Below are positions 43,882 through 52,551 of a DNA stretch of 64,000 nt, piece after piece (positions within the stretch are counted from its first letter, which is position 1; the number at the start of each line of letters is the position of its first letter). The position numbers and the translations under genes were made by a program. Below the pieces are notes generated by a model. That model worked only from the letters and a program-made list of their open reading frames with translations. It was not told the origin of the DNA and did no database searches. Source of the stretch: CAYYFX01 sp046330135. GTDB taxonomy: Bacteria; ARS69. The stretch spans positions 124,001-188,000 of the forward strand of contig JAXLTI010000006.1 of assembly GCA_046330135.1 (NCBI GenBank), read 5' to 3'.

Positions 43882-44757
43882 ATGAACGTGCACCTCGTCG
43901 ACGGGACGTACGAGCTCTTCCGCTACTTCTACGCGCCGGGAGACGGGGGCGGCGCCGGATCGCCGGAGAAGCTGCGCGCCGTGCGGGGCGTCGTGACCTC
44001 GCTCCTCGGGCTGCTCGCCGAGGCCACGCACATCGGCGTCGCCACGGATCACGTCGTCGAGTCGTTCCGGAACGAGCTGTGGCCCGGCTACAAGACGGGC
44101 GAAGGCATCGATCCCGTTCTCTTCGCCCAGTTCGAGCCGTTGGAGCACGCGCTGGAGTCCCTGGGGATCACCGTCTGGGCGATGGTCGACCTCGAGGCGG
44201 ACGACGCGCTCGCCAGCGCCGCCGCGGTGGCGGCGCGAGACGCTCGCGCGGAGCGGGTTCTCGTTTGCTCGCCGGACAAGGACCTGGCGCAGTGCGTGCG
44301 CGGCGATCGCGTCGTGCAGCTGGACCGGCGGGCGCGGGAGATCCGCAACGAAGCCGGAGTCGTCGCGAAGTTCGGCGTGCCGCCGGCCTCGATCGCCGAC
44401 TGGCTCGCATTGACGGGCGACAGCGCCGACGGTTACCCCGGCCTTCCCGGCTGGGGCGCGAAATCCGCCGCGACCGTGCTGGCCCGCTACGGATCGATCG
44501 AGGCGATTCCCGAGAGCGCCGCAGATTGGGACGTGGCGGTGCGCGGCGCAGCGCGGCTCGCGACCGCGCTCGTCGACCACCGCGACGAGGCGCTGCTCTT
44601 CCGCACGCTCGCCCGGCTGCGCACGGACGCGCCCGTCGGGCGCGTCGACGACTGGGAATGGAAGGGGCCGCGCGACGACTTCGCGGCCACCGCGGCCCGC
44701 CTGGGCGACGCGCATCTCGCCGACCGCGCGGCCGCGCTCGCTCGCTCGCGGCGCTGA
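43882..44757 (+). CDS. Stand-alone 5'-3' nuclease of the PolI-N/FEN family
   Basis: This is a 291-residue nuclease with the metal-binding blocks HLVDGTYELFR, WPGYKTGE, DLEADDALA and CSPDKDLAQC and the helix-hairpin-helix LTGDSADGYPGLPGWGAKSA. It removes flaps or RNA primers, as the PolI N-terminal domain does. Size and motifs match independent exonuclease homologues (ExoIX/PolI-N type). It starts 15 bp after the fused membrane gene. Confidence 0.92.
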   Translation: MNVHLVDGTYELFRYFYAPGDGGGAGSPEKLRAVRGVVTSLLGLLAEATHIGVATDHVVESFRNELWPGYKTGEGIDPVLFAQFEPLEHALESLGITVWAMVDLEADDALASAAAVAARDARAERVLVCSPDKDLAQCVRGDRVVQLDRRAREIRNEAGVVAKFGVPPASIADWLALTGDSADGYPGLPGWGAKSAATVLARYGSIEAIPESAADWDVAVRGAARLATALVDHRDEALLFRTLARLRTDAPVGRVDDWEWKGPRDDFAATAARLGDAHLADRAAALARSRR

Positions 44758-44871
44758 CGCGGCAGGTCCGGGAGCTGCCCTCGCGAGCGGCGCCGGCGCC
44801 CCGCTCTTGCTTCGCCCGTTGCAACATTCTAGAGTTCGCGTCACGCCGGCCCGGCGAGAAGGGAGCGAGCG

Positions 44872-45639
44872 ATGCCCAGGACGCAGGCGCGCTATGGATG
44901 GGTGCCCGACCTTCCCGATCACCGAGATCACCTGTACGCGGCGCCGCCCGCCGTGCTCAGGGCTCTGCCACCGAAGGTCGATTTGCGCAAGCAGTGCCCG
45001 CCGGTCGTCGACCAGGGCCGGATCGGAAGCTGCACTGCCAACGCCATCGCGAACGCCCACCGCTTCGACCAGCGGAAGCAGGGCGCAGCGAAGGAGTTCC
45101 TGCCGTCGCGGCTGTTCATCTACTACAACGAGCGCGTGATGGAAGGCACGGTGGACAGCGACTCCGGAGCGATGCTCCGCGACGGCATCAAGAGCATCGC
45201 GCAGATCGGAGCGTGCCCGGAGGACGACTGGGCGTACGTCGAGTCGAAGTTCGCGCAGAAGCCGCCGGCGAAGGCGTACGCGGACGCGGAGCTGCATCAG
45301 GCGATCAGCTATCAGCGCGTCGCGCAGACCATGTCGCAGATGAAGGGCTGCCTCGCCGCCGGCTACCCGTTCGTCTTCGGATTCACGGTCTTCGCGAGCT
45401 TCGAATCGCCGGCGGTGGCGAAGACCGGGAAGGTGCCGATGCCGGGTCCGAACGACGCGGTCCTCGGCGGGCACGCGGTGCTGGCGGTGGGCTACCGGGA
45501 TGCGGGGCAGCAGTTCATCGCGATGAACTCCTGGTCCACGAAGTGGGGCGACGGGGGCTTCTTCTACATGCCGTATGCGTACCTGCTGGACCCGGATCTC
45601 GCGGCGGACCTGTGGACGGTGCGCGTGGTCGAGACCTGA
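44872..45639 (+). CDS. Papain-like (C1-type) cysteine peptidase without a prodomain
   Basis: This is a 255-residue protein with the catalytic triad Cys54 (VVDQGRIGSCTANA), His201 (LGGHAVLAVG) and Asn219 (MNSWSTKWGDGGFFYMP). It has no signal peptide and only ~35 residues before the domain, too short for an inhibitory propeptide, so it is either cytoplasmic or exported by another route. ATG 44872 has AAGGGAG upstream. A small protein follows 56 bp later and may be a partner. Confidence 0.88.
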   Translation: MPRTQARYGWVPDLPDHRDHLYAAPPAVLRALPPKVDLRKQCPPVVDQGRIGSCTANAIANAHRFDQRKQGAAKEFLPSRLFIYYNERVMEGTVDSDSGAMLRDGIKSIAQIGACPEDDWAYVESKFAQKPPAKAYADAELHQAISYQRVAQTMSQMKGCLAAGYPFVFGFTVFASFESPAVAKTGKVPMPGPNDAVLGGHAVLAVGYRDAGQQFIAMNSWSTKWGDGGFFYMPYAYLLDPDLAADLWTVRVVET

Positions 45640-45695
45640 GACGGGGAGCGCCGGAGAAACCCGCCCCGGGCGACGCGGCGCAAGGAGGGATGGTC

Positions 45696-46061
45696 GTGGC
45701 CGACCCGCACGTGAAGATCCAGATCGAGTCCGAGGGCACCACGAAGGACGGGAAGCTGACGCCGAGCGCGGGCGCCAGCATCGAGGTGCTGCTCGCGGAC
45801 TCGGCGAAGAGCCGCCTCGCGATCGACTACACCGACCCCGACGTGCTCCGGCTGAGCCTGAGCGGCGACGTCACGCTGCGGGCCGGGAAGACGGGCACGG
45901 TGGATGTCAGCGGCTCGGTCGACCGGTCCCTGCTGGACGGCGCCACCACGGTGCGCGGCAAGGTCACCTGGGAGATCCCGAAGAGCATCTCCGTCCAGGT
46001 GACCACCGATCTCGGCAAGGACGAGAAGAAGGTGGGCACGAGGATCAACTTCAACTTCTGA
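45696..46061 (+). CDS. Small all-beta protein downstream of the papain-like peptidase
   Basis: This is a 121-residue protein with no signal peptide and no cysteine. The sequence alternates hydrophobic and polar residues (LRLSLSGDVTLRAGKTGTVDVSG) and ends INFNF, which predicts mostly beta strands. GTG 45696 is chosen because AAGGAGG lies seven bases before it; ATG 45690 is too close to that site. I do not recognise a family. Its place behind the peptidase makes a substrate, scaffold or inhibitor role conceivable, without direct evidence. Confidence 0.6.
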   Translation: MADPHVKIQIESEGTTKDGKLTPSAGASIEVLLADSAKSRLAIDYTDPDVLRLSLSGDVTLRAGKTGTVDVSGSVDRSLLDGATTVRGKVTWEIPKSISVQVTTDLGKDEKKVGTRINFNF

Positions 46062-46105
46062 AGGGCCGCCGGCTCGGAGCTCGGCCGGCGGAACGACCCG
46101 GCGCG

Positions 46106-47317
46106 TTAGCCCCTCTGCGCCGCGCCGGGCATGAGCGACGCGCAAAGCTCCGTCCATTGGGGCAGCTTGTCGGCCCAGCCGTGCGCCCGGAGGTACTCGA
46201 CGTCGACGTGAGAGGTCGCGAGATCCTTCGGTCCCCCGGCGGCGCGGGCGAGCGCGTCGGCCACGTGGACCCAGGTCGTGGCGCCGCCGGCGTCATCCCA
46301 CGAGCCGAGCGGTCGTGCGTGAAACGCCACGGCACGCACGACGTCGTCGGGAAAGCCCCAGAGGCCCAGCAGATACGCTCCGATCTCCGCGTGCGTGGCG
46401 TGGTAGACCTCGAGCTCGATCTCCGAGTGCCGGCGCGGCTCCCGTGCGATGCGCTCTCGCACCTTCCGGTACTTCTCCGCGTCGTGGGTGACGAGGATCA
46501 GCTTGCCGACGTCGTGGAACATGGCGGCCAAGCCGGCCTGGTTGATCACCTCGGGCGCGACGCTCTCGGACTTGGCGATGGCGCGGGCGAACGCGGACGT
46601 GCGCACGCTGTGGTCCCACAGCTCCTCCACGGAGAGGATCTCCGGCGGAAGGCCGCGATACTCCTGGAACACTCCGGAGCCGAGGACCAGCGCGCGGATC
46701 GTATCGAGGCCCAGGAACATCACGGCGCGCGTCACCGACTCCACCGGCCGGGCCATCCCGAAGTAGGCGGAGTTCACGAGCTTCAACACCGTGGCGCTCA
46801 TGGCCACGTCCCGCTCGATCACTTGTCCGAGCGACTCGAGGGTCGCGCGCGGGTCCCGTGAGAGCTTCGTGATCTCCTGGTAGAGCGAGGGGACGGAGGG
46901 CAGGGACTGGATCTCGGCCACGAACGACCTCACCCGGTCGCACTCGAGCAGATCCTGCAGCGCACAGACACGCTCCACGGTTCGCCGGAGCAGGTCCGGA
47001 TCGCAGGGCTTCGAGAGGTACTGGTGCGTGGCGCCCACGGCGCGGAGGATGGCCGTCTCGTCCGACTGGCCCGAGAGGATGATCCGCGCCGTCTTCGGAT
47101 AGCGCTTGCGGACCTCCGCGAGGAAGTCCGCGCCGTCCAGCCCCGGCATGCGCATGTCGGAGACGACCACGTCGAAGGGCTCGTGCTCCATGGCGCGGAG
47201 GCCATCCTGCGCGCTCGTGACGAACTCCATGACCCAGTGTCCGCTCAGGTCGTAGAGCATCCGGCGGAGGCCGTCGAGCAGGACCTGCTCGTCGTCCACG
47301 AAGAGGATGCGCCGCAC
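46106..47317 (-). CDS. Response regulator with HDOD output domain
   Basis: This is a 403-residue protein. A receiver domain (~1-120: LFVDDEQ acidic pair, phospho-acceptor in VVVSDMRMPG, Lys in LSKPC) is followed by an HDOD domain (~140-340: LPSVPSLYQEI, SATVLKLVNSAYFG, AAMFHDVGKL). HDOD regulators act in signalling to c-di-GMP or motility circuits. GTG 47317 lies one base after the histidine-kinase stop, so the kinase and regulator are cotranscribed. The HD of AAMFHDVGKL is kept here, unlike the related regulator at 49756. Confidence 0.92.
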   Translation of the reverse strand: MRRILFVDDEQVLLDGLRRMLYDLSGHWVMEFVTSAQDGLRAMEHEPFDVVVSDMRMPGLDGADFLAEVRKRYPKTARIILSGQSDETAILRAVGATHQYLSKPCDPDLLRRTVERVCALQDLLECDRVRSFVAEIQSLPSVPSLYQEITKLSRDPRATLESLGQVIERDVAMSATVLKLVNSAYFGMARPVESVTRAVMFLGLDTIRALVLGSGVFQEYRGLPPEILSVEELWDHSVRTSAFARAIAKSESVAPEVINQAGLAAMFHDVGKLILVTHDAEKYRKVRERIAREPRRHSEIELEVYHATHAEIGAYLLGLWGFPDDVVRAVAFHARPLGSWDDAGGATTWVHVADALARAAGGPKDLATSHVDVEYLRAHGWADKLPQWTELCASLMPGAAQRG

Positions 47318-47318
47318 G

Positions 47319-49445
47319 TCAGGTCGTCCCCGGAGCCGCGTCCGCCAGCAGATCGCCCGACGGCGCGCGCTCGAGAGGGATCCGGACGATGAACGTCGTG
47401 CCCTGCCCGACCTCGGTCTCGACATCGATGGTGCCGCGGTGCTTCTTCACGACGATGGCGCGCGCGATGGTCAGGCCCTGCCCCGTCCCCTTGCCGACCT
47501 CTTTCGTGGTGAAGAACGGGTCGAAGATCCGCGAGCGATGCTCCGGGGCGATGCCGCACCCGTCGTCCGCGATGCGCAGCTCCGCCCAGGGCGTCGCGGA
47601 CCTCGTCGAGATGCGGATGTGCCCCTTCGCGGCCGCACCCTGGCCCCGTGCCTTCTCGATCGCGTGCGCGGCATTGACGATCATGTTGAGGACGACCTGC
47701 TTGATGTCGCCCGCGTGGCAGGTCACCGGCCCAAGGCTCGGGTCGAGGTCCGTCTCCACATCCGCCACGTACTTCCATTCGTGTCGCGCCACGACGATCG
47801 TGCTCTGGATGGCCGCGTTGAGGTCCGTGGCGGACCGCTCGTCGCCGGGATGCGAGAACTCCTTCATCGCGCGCACGATGCCGGCGATGCGGTCGAGCCC
47901 TTCCTGGGACTGCTCGAGCGCCTTTGGAATCTCGGCGGACGCGAATGCGAAATTGGCGTCGCGGAGCGCCTTCCAGAGCGGGGCCAGCTCTTCGCGGGGC
48001 GGCGCGGCTTCCGGATGCGCCGACTCCAGTTCGGCGAAGCCACGCATCGGCGGGAGCAGGCGCTGAAACGCGCCTGCCACGAAGTGCGTGTTGTCCGACA
48101 CGTACTGCGTGGGCGTGTTGATCTCGTGCGCGATCCCGGCCGCCAGCTGTCCGATGGACTCCAGCTTGCGCGCCTGCGCCAGCTCCCGCTCGAGGTCCTT
48201 CATCTCCGTGATGTCGGCGAACACGCCCAGGACCCCTTCGACCTCGCCGTCCGCGTTGCGCAAAGGGACTTTGCTCGTGAGGATGACCGACGTGCGACCG
48301 TCGGCTCGGTCCAGCTCCTCTTCGATGTCCAGCTTCGGCTCCCCGGACTCGATGACCTCGCGGTCGTCACGCACGTAGTCGGCGGCCTGCGCCCGCCACG
48401 GGCAGTCCTGGTCCGTCTTGCCCACGAGGTCCTCGGAGCGCTCCATCCCGGCGAGCCGGCAGAACGTGTCGTTGCACCCGAGGTAGCGCGATTCCCGGTC
48501 CTTCCAGAAGACCGCGTGCGGGATCGTCGAAATGATCCCCAGCAGGACGGCCTTCTCTCGCTCCAACGCTCGCGCCAAGGCCTCGGTGCGCTCGTGCTGG
48601 CGTTGCATCTCCTCCGCGTCGGCCCGCCGCTTCGTGGCATCGCTCTGGATGGCGATGAACCGGCTCACGCAACCGTCCGGTCCTCGGACGGGGCGCACCT
48701 CGCTCGAGATCCAGTAGGGGCGCCCGGTCTTGTGGTAGTTCAGGATCTCGACCTCGAAGCCCTCCTGGGCGCGAATCTGGCGGCGCATGTACGCGACCGT
48801 CTCGGGATCGGTGGCCGGACCCTGCAGGATGGAACCGGGGACCTTCCCTACGACCTCCTCCAGCTCGTATCCCGTGAGCCGCGTGAAACCGCGGTTCACC
48901 CAGACGATGCGGGCGTTCACGTCCGTGATGACGACGGAGTTGTCCGTGTGGGCGGCGACGAGCGCGAGCAGCGTGGAGTCTTCCGCCGCCCGCGCCAGAC
49001 GCTCCGTCGCGAGCACGCGATCCGTGATGTCGTAGTGGGCCACGAGCGCCGCGGCACGGTCGCTATCCCGGATCGGATCGACGTGCACCTGGAACCACCG
49101 CCGCTCCGCGCCCACGCGGGACGGGTACTCCGCCACGTAGCGCGGGGCGGCGCCCTTCAGAACCTGGGAGATGCCGCGAGCGAGATCCTGGCCGGCGAGC
49201 ACGGCGTCGTTGGAGGGAAAACGGTCGCGCTCGCAGGCCGAAACGTAGTCCGCCCCGACGTCGAAGCTGGTGAGCGTGCCCACCTCGGCCCGATGCTCGG
49301 CCCACGCGCGGTTGATCTCCAGGATGCGGCCCTGCGCGTCGAGCATGCACAGCCGAGCCGTCAGAGCGTCCAGGGCGCCGCGCAGGAGGGCGGACGAAGG
49401 CTCTGGCGGGAGGCTCTCTTTTTCTGCCGACGGCTGGCGCGCCAC
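47319..49445 (-). CDS. Soluble three-PAS sensor histidine kinase
   Basis: This is a 708-residue kinase with no transmembrane helix. PAS1 is ~25-145. PAS2 is ~155-275 and is LOV-like (LQGPATDPETV, EILNYHKTGRPYW). PAS3 is ~298-420. His440 lies in AAGIAHEINTPTQYV, and the ATPase domain has NMIVNAAHAIE, DDGCGI, FDPFFTTKEVGKGTGQGL. In PAS2 the photoactive LOV cysteine position is Gly204, so it is not a classical blue-light domain. The cognate regulator is probably the HDOD protein immediately downstream. Confidence 0.93.
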   Translation of the reverse strand: MARQPSAEKESLPPEPSSALLRGALDALTARLCMLDAQGRILEINRAWAEHRAEVGTLTSFDVGADYVSACERDRFPSNDAVLAGQDLARGISQVLKGAAPRYVAEYPSRVGAERRWFQVHVDPIRDSDRAAALVAHYDITDRVLATERLARAAEDSTLLALVAAHTDNSVVITDVNARIVWVNRGFTRLTGYELEEVVGKVPGSILQGPATDPETVAYMRRQIRAQEGFEVEILNYHKTGRPYWISSEVRPVRGPDGCVSRFIAIQSDATKRRADAEEMQRQHERTEALARALEREKAVLLGIISTIPHAVFWKDRESRYLGCNDTFCRLAGMERSEDLVGKTDQDCPWRAQAADYVRDDREVIESGEPKLDIEEELDRADGRTSVILTSKVPLRNADGEVEGVLGVFADITEMKDLERELAQARKLESIGQLAAGIAHEINTPTQYVSDNTHFVAGAFQRLLPPMRGFAELESAHPEAAPPREELAPLWKALRDANFAFASAEIPKALEQSQEGLDRIAGIVRAMKEFSHPGDERSATDLNAAIQSTIVVARHEWKYVADVETDLDPSLGPVTCHAGDIKQVVLNMIVNAAHAIEKARGQGAAAKGHIRISTRSATPWAELRIADDGCGIAPEHRSRIFDPFFTTKEVGKGTGQGLTIARAIVVKKHRGTIDVETEVGQGTTFIVRIPLERAPSGDLLADAAPGTT

Positions 49446-49755
49446 GCGCTTTCACCCCGCTGCGATCGAAGTGACTCCGCCCGTGCGGCCCGGTGGGCGG
49501 AGGAAGCTCGGCTTCCGGTCGTGGATCCGTTCCCCGAGGACCTCCCGGGGACTTTCCTCGCACGACGCGGCAACAGCGGTGGACCGCTCTCAGGATCGAC
49601 CGATCGATACCCCCGCATGAGCCAGGAGTCAATGGGAAGTCCATTCGATTGCTCAAGGCTCGAAACCCCCAGCCCGATACCCCGCCAGGACTGCATGTTG
49701 CGCTCGATTTCGCGGTGCATGCCGCGCCCGCAACCGCGCGCCGAGGGAGGTTGCC
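49446..49755. other. Intergenic region between divergent signalling genes
   Basis: These 310 bp must hold the start sites for the histidine kinase (minus) and the HD-type regulator (plus). I found no clean sigma-70 pair or operator palindrome; the plus-strand gene has GAGGGAGG before its GTG. Confidence 0.5.
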
Positions 49756-50940
49756 GTGACGGACCGAGTCCTCTTCGTCGACGACGAGCCGAATGTTCTC
49801 CACGCGCTGGAACGAAAGCTGCGAAACCGCTTCGACGTGTCGACCGCCGAAAGCGGGGAGGAAGGACTCCGCGTCCTCCGCACGGTGGGTCCCTTCGGCG
49901 TCGTCGTGTCCGACATGCGCATGCCGGGCATGGACGGAACGGCCTTCCTGGGACACGCCCGCCGGGAATTCCCCGAGACCGTGCAGATCATCCTGAGCGG
50001 TCAATCGGATCTGGAGTCGATGATCGCTGCGGTGAACGACGGAAACGTCTTCCGCTTCCTCACGAAACCCTGCAACGACGCCAGCCTGCTCCGCGGTGTC
50101 GAGGCCGCGTTCGCGCAACACCGGCTTCTGCGGGTGGAGAGGGAGGTCCTCGAGCGAACGCTCGGCGAGGTCGTCCAGGTCCTGACGGAAGTCCTGGAGC
50201 TCGCGCGTCCGGAGGCGTTCGGTCGTTGCGCTCGAATCCGCGAGGTTGCGGAGGCGCTCGGAGCACGGTTGGGGATCCGGAGCGCGTGGCAGCTGCGCCT
50301 CGCGGCCATGCTGTCCCAACTGGGTTCCAGCGCCGTGCCGTTCGAGGCGCTCGCGCAGATCCGGGCGGGTGCCGCGGTCGGGGACGACGAGCGGGCGATC
50401 CACGCGGATCACCCGCGAATCGCGGCCAAGCTTCTCTCGCGAATTCCGCGCCTCGAGGGCGTGGCGCGCATCGTGGAGGCCCAGGACGGGCGGCCGGAAT
50501 CTCACGCCGGGACGGGCGCGGACGACGCGCGGGCCGTCGAGGCGCTTCGCGCGGTCGTGCATCTCGTGGAAGGCGAGGAGCGCGGTCGCTCGCGCGAGGA
50601 AACCTTCGCGGTCCTGGCCGGGTCCACGTCGCCGGAGATCGTGGCGGCGTTGCGGGAGTTGGATCTCCAAGGCGGGATGCGAGTTGCGAGCATCGCGGCG
50701 GAGCAACTTCGGGTCGGGATGGTCCTGGATCAGGACGTAGCGAGCGCCTCAGGGCTGGTTCTCGCCCGGAAGGGTGGGACCGTCACGGAGATGATGCTCT
50801 TGCGAATCGACGGCTTCCGCCGCGGGAAGGGGATCGAGGAGCCGATCCGGGCGTTCGTGCCGTCGCGGGGTGAGGCTCGGCCTCCCGACGTGCGCCCCTT
50901 CGAAACCGTCAGCGCCAAGGTAGCCGGGCGAAAGAAATAG
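49756..50940 (+). CDS. Response regulator with degenerate HD-type domain
   Basis: This is a 394-residue protein starting at GTG with a strong GAGGGAGG site. The receiver domain is intact (Asp9-10, phospho-acceptor Asp53, Lys104). The following helical domain aligns with HD-GYP/HD_5 regulators, but the HD pair of the metal site is replaced: AAMLSQLGSS stands where LLHDIGK is expected. It is thus unlikely to be a phosphodiesterase. It is divergent from the histidine-kinase operon and shares the receiver style (VSDMRMPG, IILSGQSD) with its HDOD regulator. Confidence 0.88.
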   Translation: MTDRVLFVDDEPNVLHALERKLRNRFDVSTAESGEEGLRVLRTVGPFGVVVSDMRMPGMDGTAFLGHARREFPETVQIILSGQSDLESMIAAVNDGNVFRFLTKPCNDASLLRGVEAAFAQHRLLRVEREVLERTLGEVVQVLTEVLELARPEAFGRCARIREVAEALGARLGIRSAWQLRLAAMLSQLGSSAVPFEALAQIRAGAAVGDDERAIHADHPRIAAKLLSRIPRLEGVARIVEAQDGRPESHAGTGADDARAVEALRAVVHLVEGEERGRSREETFAVLAGSTSPEIVAALRELDLQGGMRVASIAAEQLRVGMVLDQDVASASGLVLARKGGTVTEMMLLRIDGFRRGKGIEEPIRAFVPSRGEARPPDVRPFETVSAKVAGRKK

Positions 50941-51018
50941 ATGAGTCAGTGCTCAAGAGGCAGTCCGAAGGGGCCGAGAAGAAGCGGGTGGGCCTAACGG
51001 GCGTCCCGGGCCCTCCTG

Positions 51019-51056
51019 GCAACGGCGGTTCGGTCCTCGCGACCGGCCGCCGTTGC
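51019..51056. terminator. Strong two-part hairpin between convergent genes
   Basis: A 10-bp stem (GCAACGGCGG 51019-51028 with CCGCCGTTGC 51047-51056) is capped by a second 5-bp stem (CGGTC/GACCG). There is no T-tract on either strand, so it may be a processing or rho-aided end for the regulator gene. Confidence 0.4.
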
Positions 51057-51170
51057 GCCTTCGGGAGCCTCCGGACGGCGCGCTACCCACGCCCGTAGGC
51101 GTGACGATGCAGCGGCGGTGCGGGCTCGCCAAGCATCCGTGCCGGTTTGCATGATTCGCTGGGAAGACGA

Positions 51171-51200
51171 AGGCCCCGCCGGCTTGCACCGACGGGGCCT
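51171..51200 (-). terminator. Terminator of the cold-shock gene
   Basis: An inverted repeat AGGCCCCG...CGGGGCCT with three inner pairs and a 6-base loop lies 29 bp after the cold-shock stop codon. It is followed on the minus strand by a T-rich TTCGTCTTCC. Confidence 0.65.
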
Positions 51201-51228
51201 CGTCTCGGCGGATAGCCGAGGCTTCGAG

Positions 51229-51441
51229 CTAGACCTTGACCTTCGTCACGTTCTCCGCGGCGGGGCCCTTCTGGCCGGCCACCACGTCGAACTCCACCTT
51301 CTGACCCTCGGCCAAGGACTTGAAGCCCTCGCCCTGGATCGCGGAGTGATGGCAGAAGACGTCCTTCTCGCCGTCATCGCGCGTGATGAACCCGAAGCCC
51401 TTGTCGTCGTTGAACCATTTCACGGTTCCGGTCGTACGCAT
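51229..51441 (-). CDS. Cold-shock domain protein (CspA family)
   Basis: This is a 70-residue single cold-shock domain with RNP1 KGFGFI and RNP2 DVFCHHSAI and the N-terminal TGTVKWFND. It binds single-stranded RNA or DNA and melts structure. ATG 51441 has AAGGAG eight bases upstream and the gene ends at its own terminator. Cys in the second motif (VFCHH, where VFVH is usual) is a small variation. Confidence 0.97.
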   Translation of the reverse strand: MRTTGTVKWFNDDKGFGFITRDDGEKDVFCHHSAIQGEGFKSLAEGQKVEFDVVAGQKGPAAENVTKVKV

Positions 51442-51810
51442 TACCCGTACTCCTTAGTTCACTGAGAATCGGAGTCCGGGTCTGCCGCACTGCAAAGCCA
51501 TTCCCTGTCCCGACATCTCGTGTTCGCGGGAAAACCCTCCCGCGTGGTGACGTCCCCCGAACTGGGGAACGCCCTTCTGAGGGGCCGATCGGCCACCTCG
51601 GAATCCAAGTGGTGAGTCCTCGAGGAGAGCGTCCACGCGGGCCCGGTGGACCGCTGCGGAGTGAGCATGCGAGGAGCTTCGCCCACACGTTGCTGCCAAG
51701 ATACACCAAAACGGGTCCGACGGCCTGCCCTTTTCGCGTCCTCGGCCAGGTGCAGGGTCCTCGGCGGCCTCCGCGGCGGGAGGCAGCGGTGCGAGGGAGT
51801 GGGCAGGGGC
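51442..51810 (-). other. Upstream region of the cold-shock gene
   Basis: These 369 bp have no credible gene. On the minus strand a hairpin (CGCGGGA/TCCCGCG, 51525-51544) lies ~85 bases before the cold-shock start and would be inside a long leader of the kind many csp genes have. No clear -10/-35 pair was identified. Confidence 0.45.
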
Positions 51811-52041
51811 CTACGCCTGGCCGCTCGCGTGCTTCAGCCGGACCCACAAGCTCTTCGGGCCCTTCTCCGGGAATCCGCGCGAGAACACCTCGAAAAGCTC
51901 CGGATAGGACTCGATCACGCCGCGGACGGCCCGTCTCTCTTCCCCGTGGAGGAAGCCCTCCACGGCCGTCACCAGCGTCGCCCCATAGGTCAGGATCCTC
52001 ACGATCTGGTCCTTCACGGACACCGCGCATTCCTCGGTCAT
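51811..52041 (-). CDS. Small hypothetical protein
   Basis: This is a 76-residue protein beginning MTEECAVSVKDQ, mostly helical and without signal peptide or membrane helix. ATG 52041 is chosen because the longer frame upstream is Arg-rich and shadow-like. It is upstream of the cold-shock gene in the same direction but 369 bp away. No family recognised. Confidence 0.5.
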   Translation of the reverse strand: MTEECAVSVKDQIVRILTYGATLVTAVEGFLHGEERRAVRGVIESYPELFEVFSRGFPEKGPKSLWVRLKHASGQA

Positions 52042-52306
52042 GCCGGCACCGCGCGCCTGCGCTCGATGATCTTCTTCATCTTCGGCTCCCCGCCGCGTGA
52101 GGACGACTGCGCTCCACCCCGCGCGACGCAGCAAGGCCGGAACACGGTCCAATCATACTCGATCGGGACCTCCGGCCGGGCAGGTTCCGCCGATTCCCGT
52201 CGCTCGGGACCCGGAAACGGCTATAGTCGCGCGCGAACGTGAACCCAGGCGGGCGGCGTGGCGCCCCGGCGGGCGCACGAGCTTCCGCCCAGAGAGGACG
52301 CTTGCG

Positions 52307-52417
52307 GTGGGAGACAAGGGCAAGAAGGACAAGGACAAGGGCCAGAAGCAGAAGAAGAAGCGCGAGCAGGAAACCGAGCAGAAGAAGAAGGACAAGGCTC
52401 CGGGGGCGCCCCGCTAG
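52307..52417 (+). CDS. Very basic Lys/Gln-rich mini-protein
   Basis: This 36-residue ORF starts at GTG with a GAGAGGA site upstream. It is composed almost entirely of Lys, Asp, Gln and Glu (GDKGKKDKDKGQKQKKKRE) with a short PGAP end. Small proteins starting GDKS/GDKG with K-Q repeats are widespread in other phyla near cold-shock genes and may bind RNA. That resemblance is from memory; the size alone leaves doubt about coding status. Confidence 0.5.
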   Translation: MGDKGKKDKDKGQKQKKKREQETEQKKKDKAPGAPR

Positions 52418-52551
52418 ATCGCGAGGGCTCCCTCCGGCCCCGAGGTGCACGGGAGACGAGCCAACGAAGTCGGAGCCGCCGAAGACCGCCAAGACCTGAC
52501 CGGCGGTGATTCAGCTCGCCGCGGCCGTTCGTCGCGCGCCCGCGACCCCGC

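Noticed and set aside
48661..48981. Blue-light LOV sensor in the histidine kinase
   Set aside because: The essential adduct-forming cysteine is Gly204, so a photochemical LOV function cannot be claimed.
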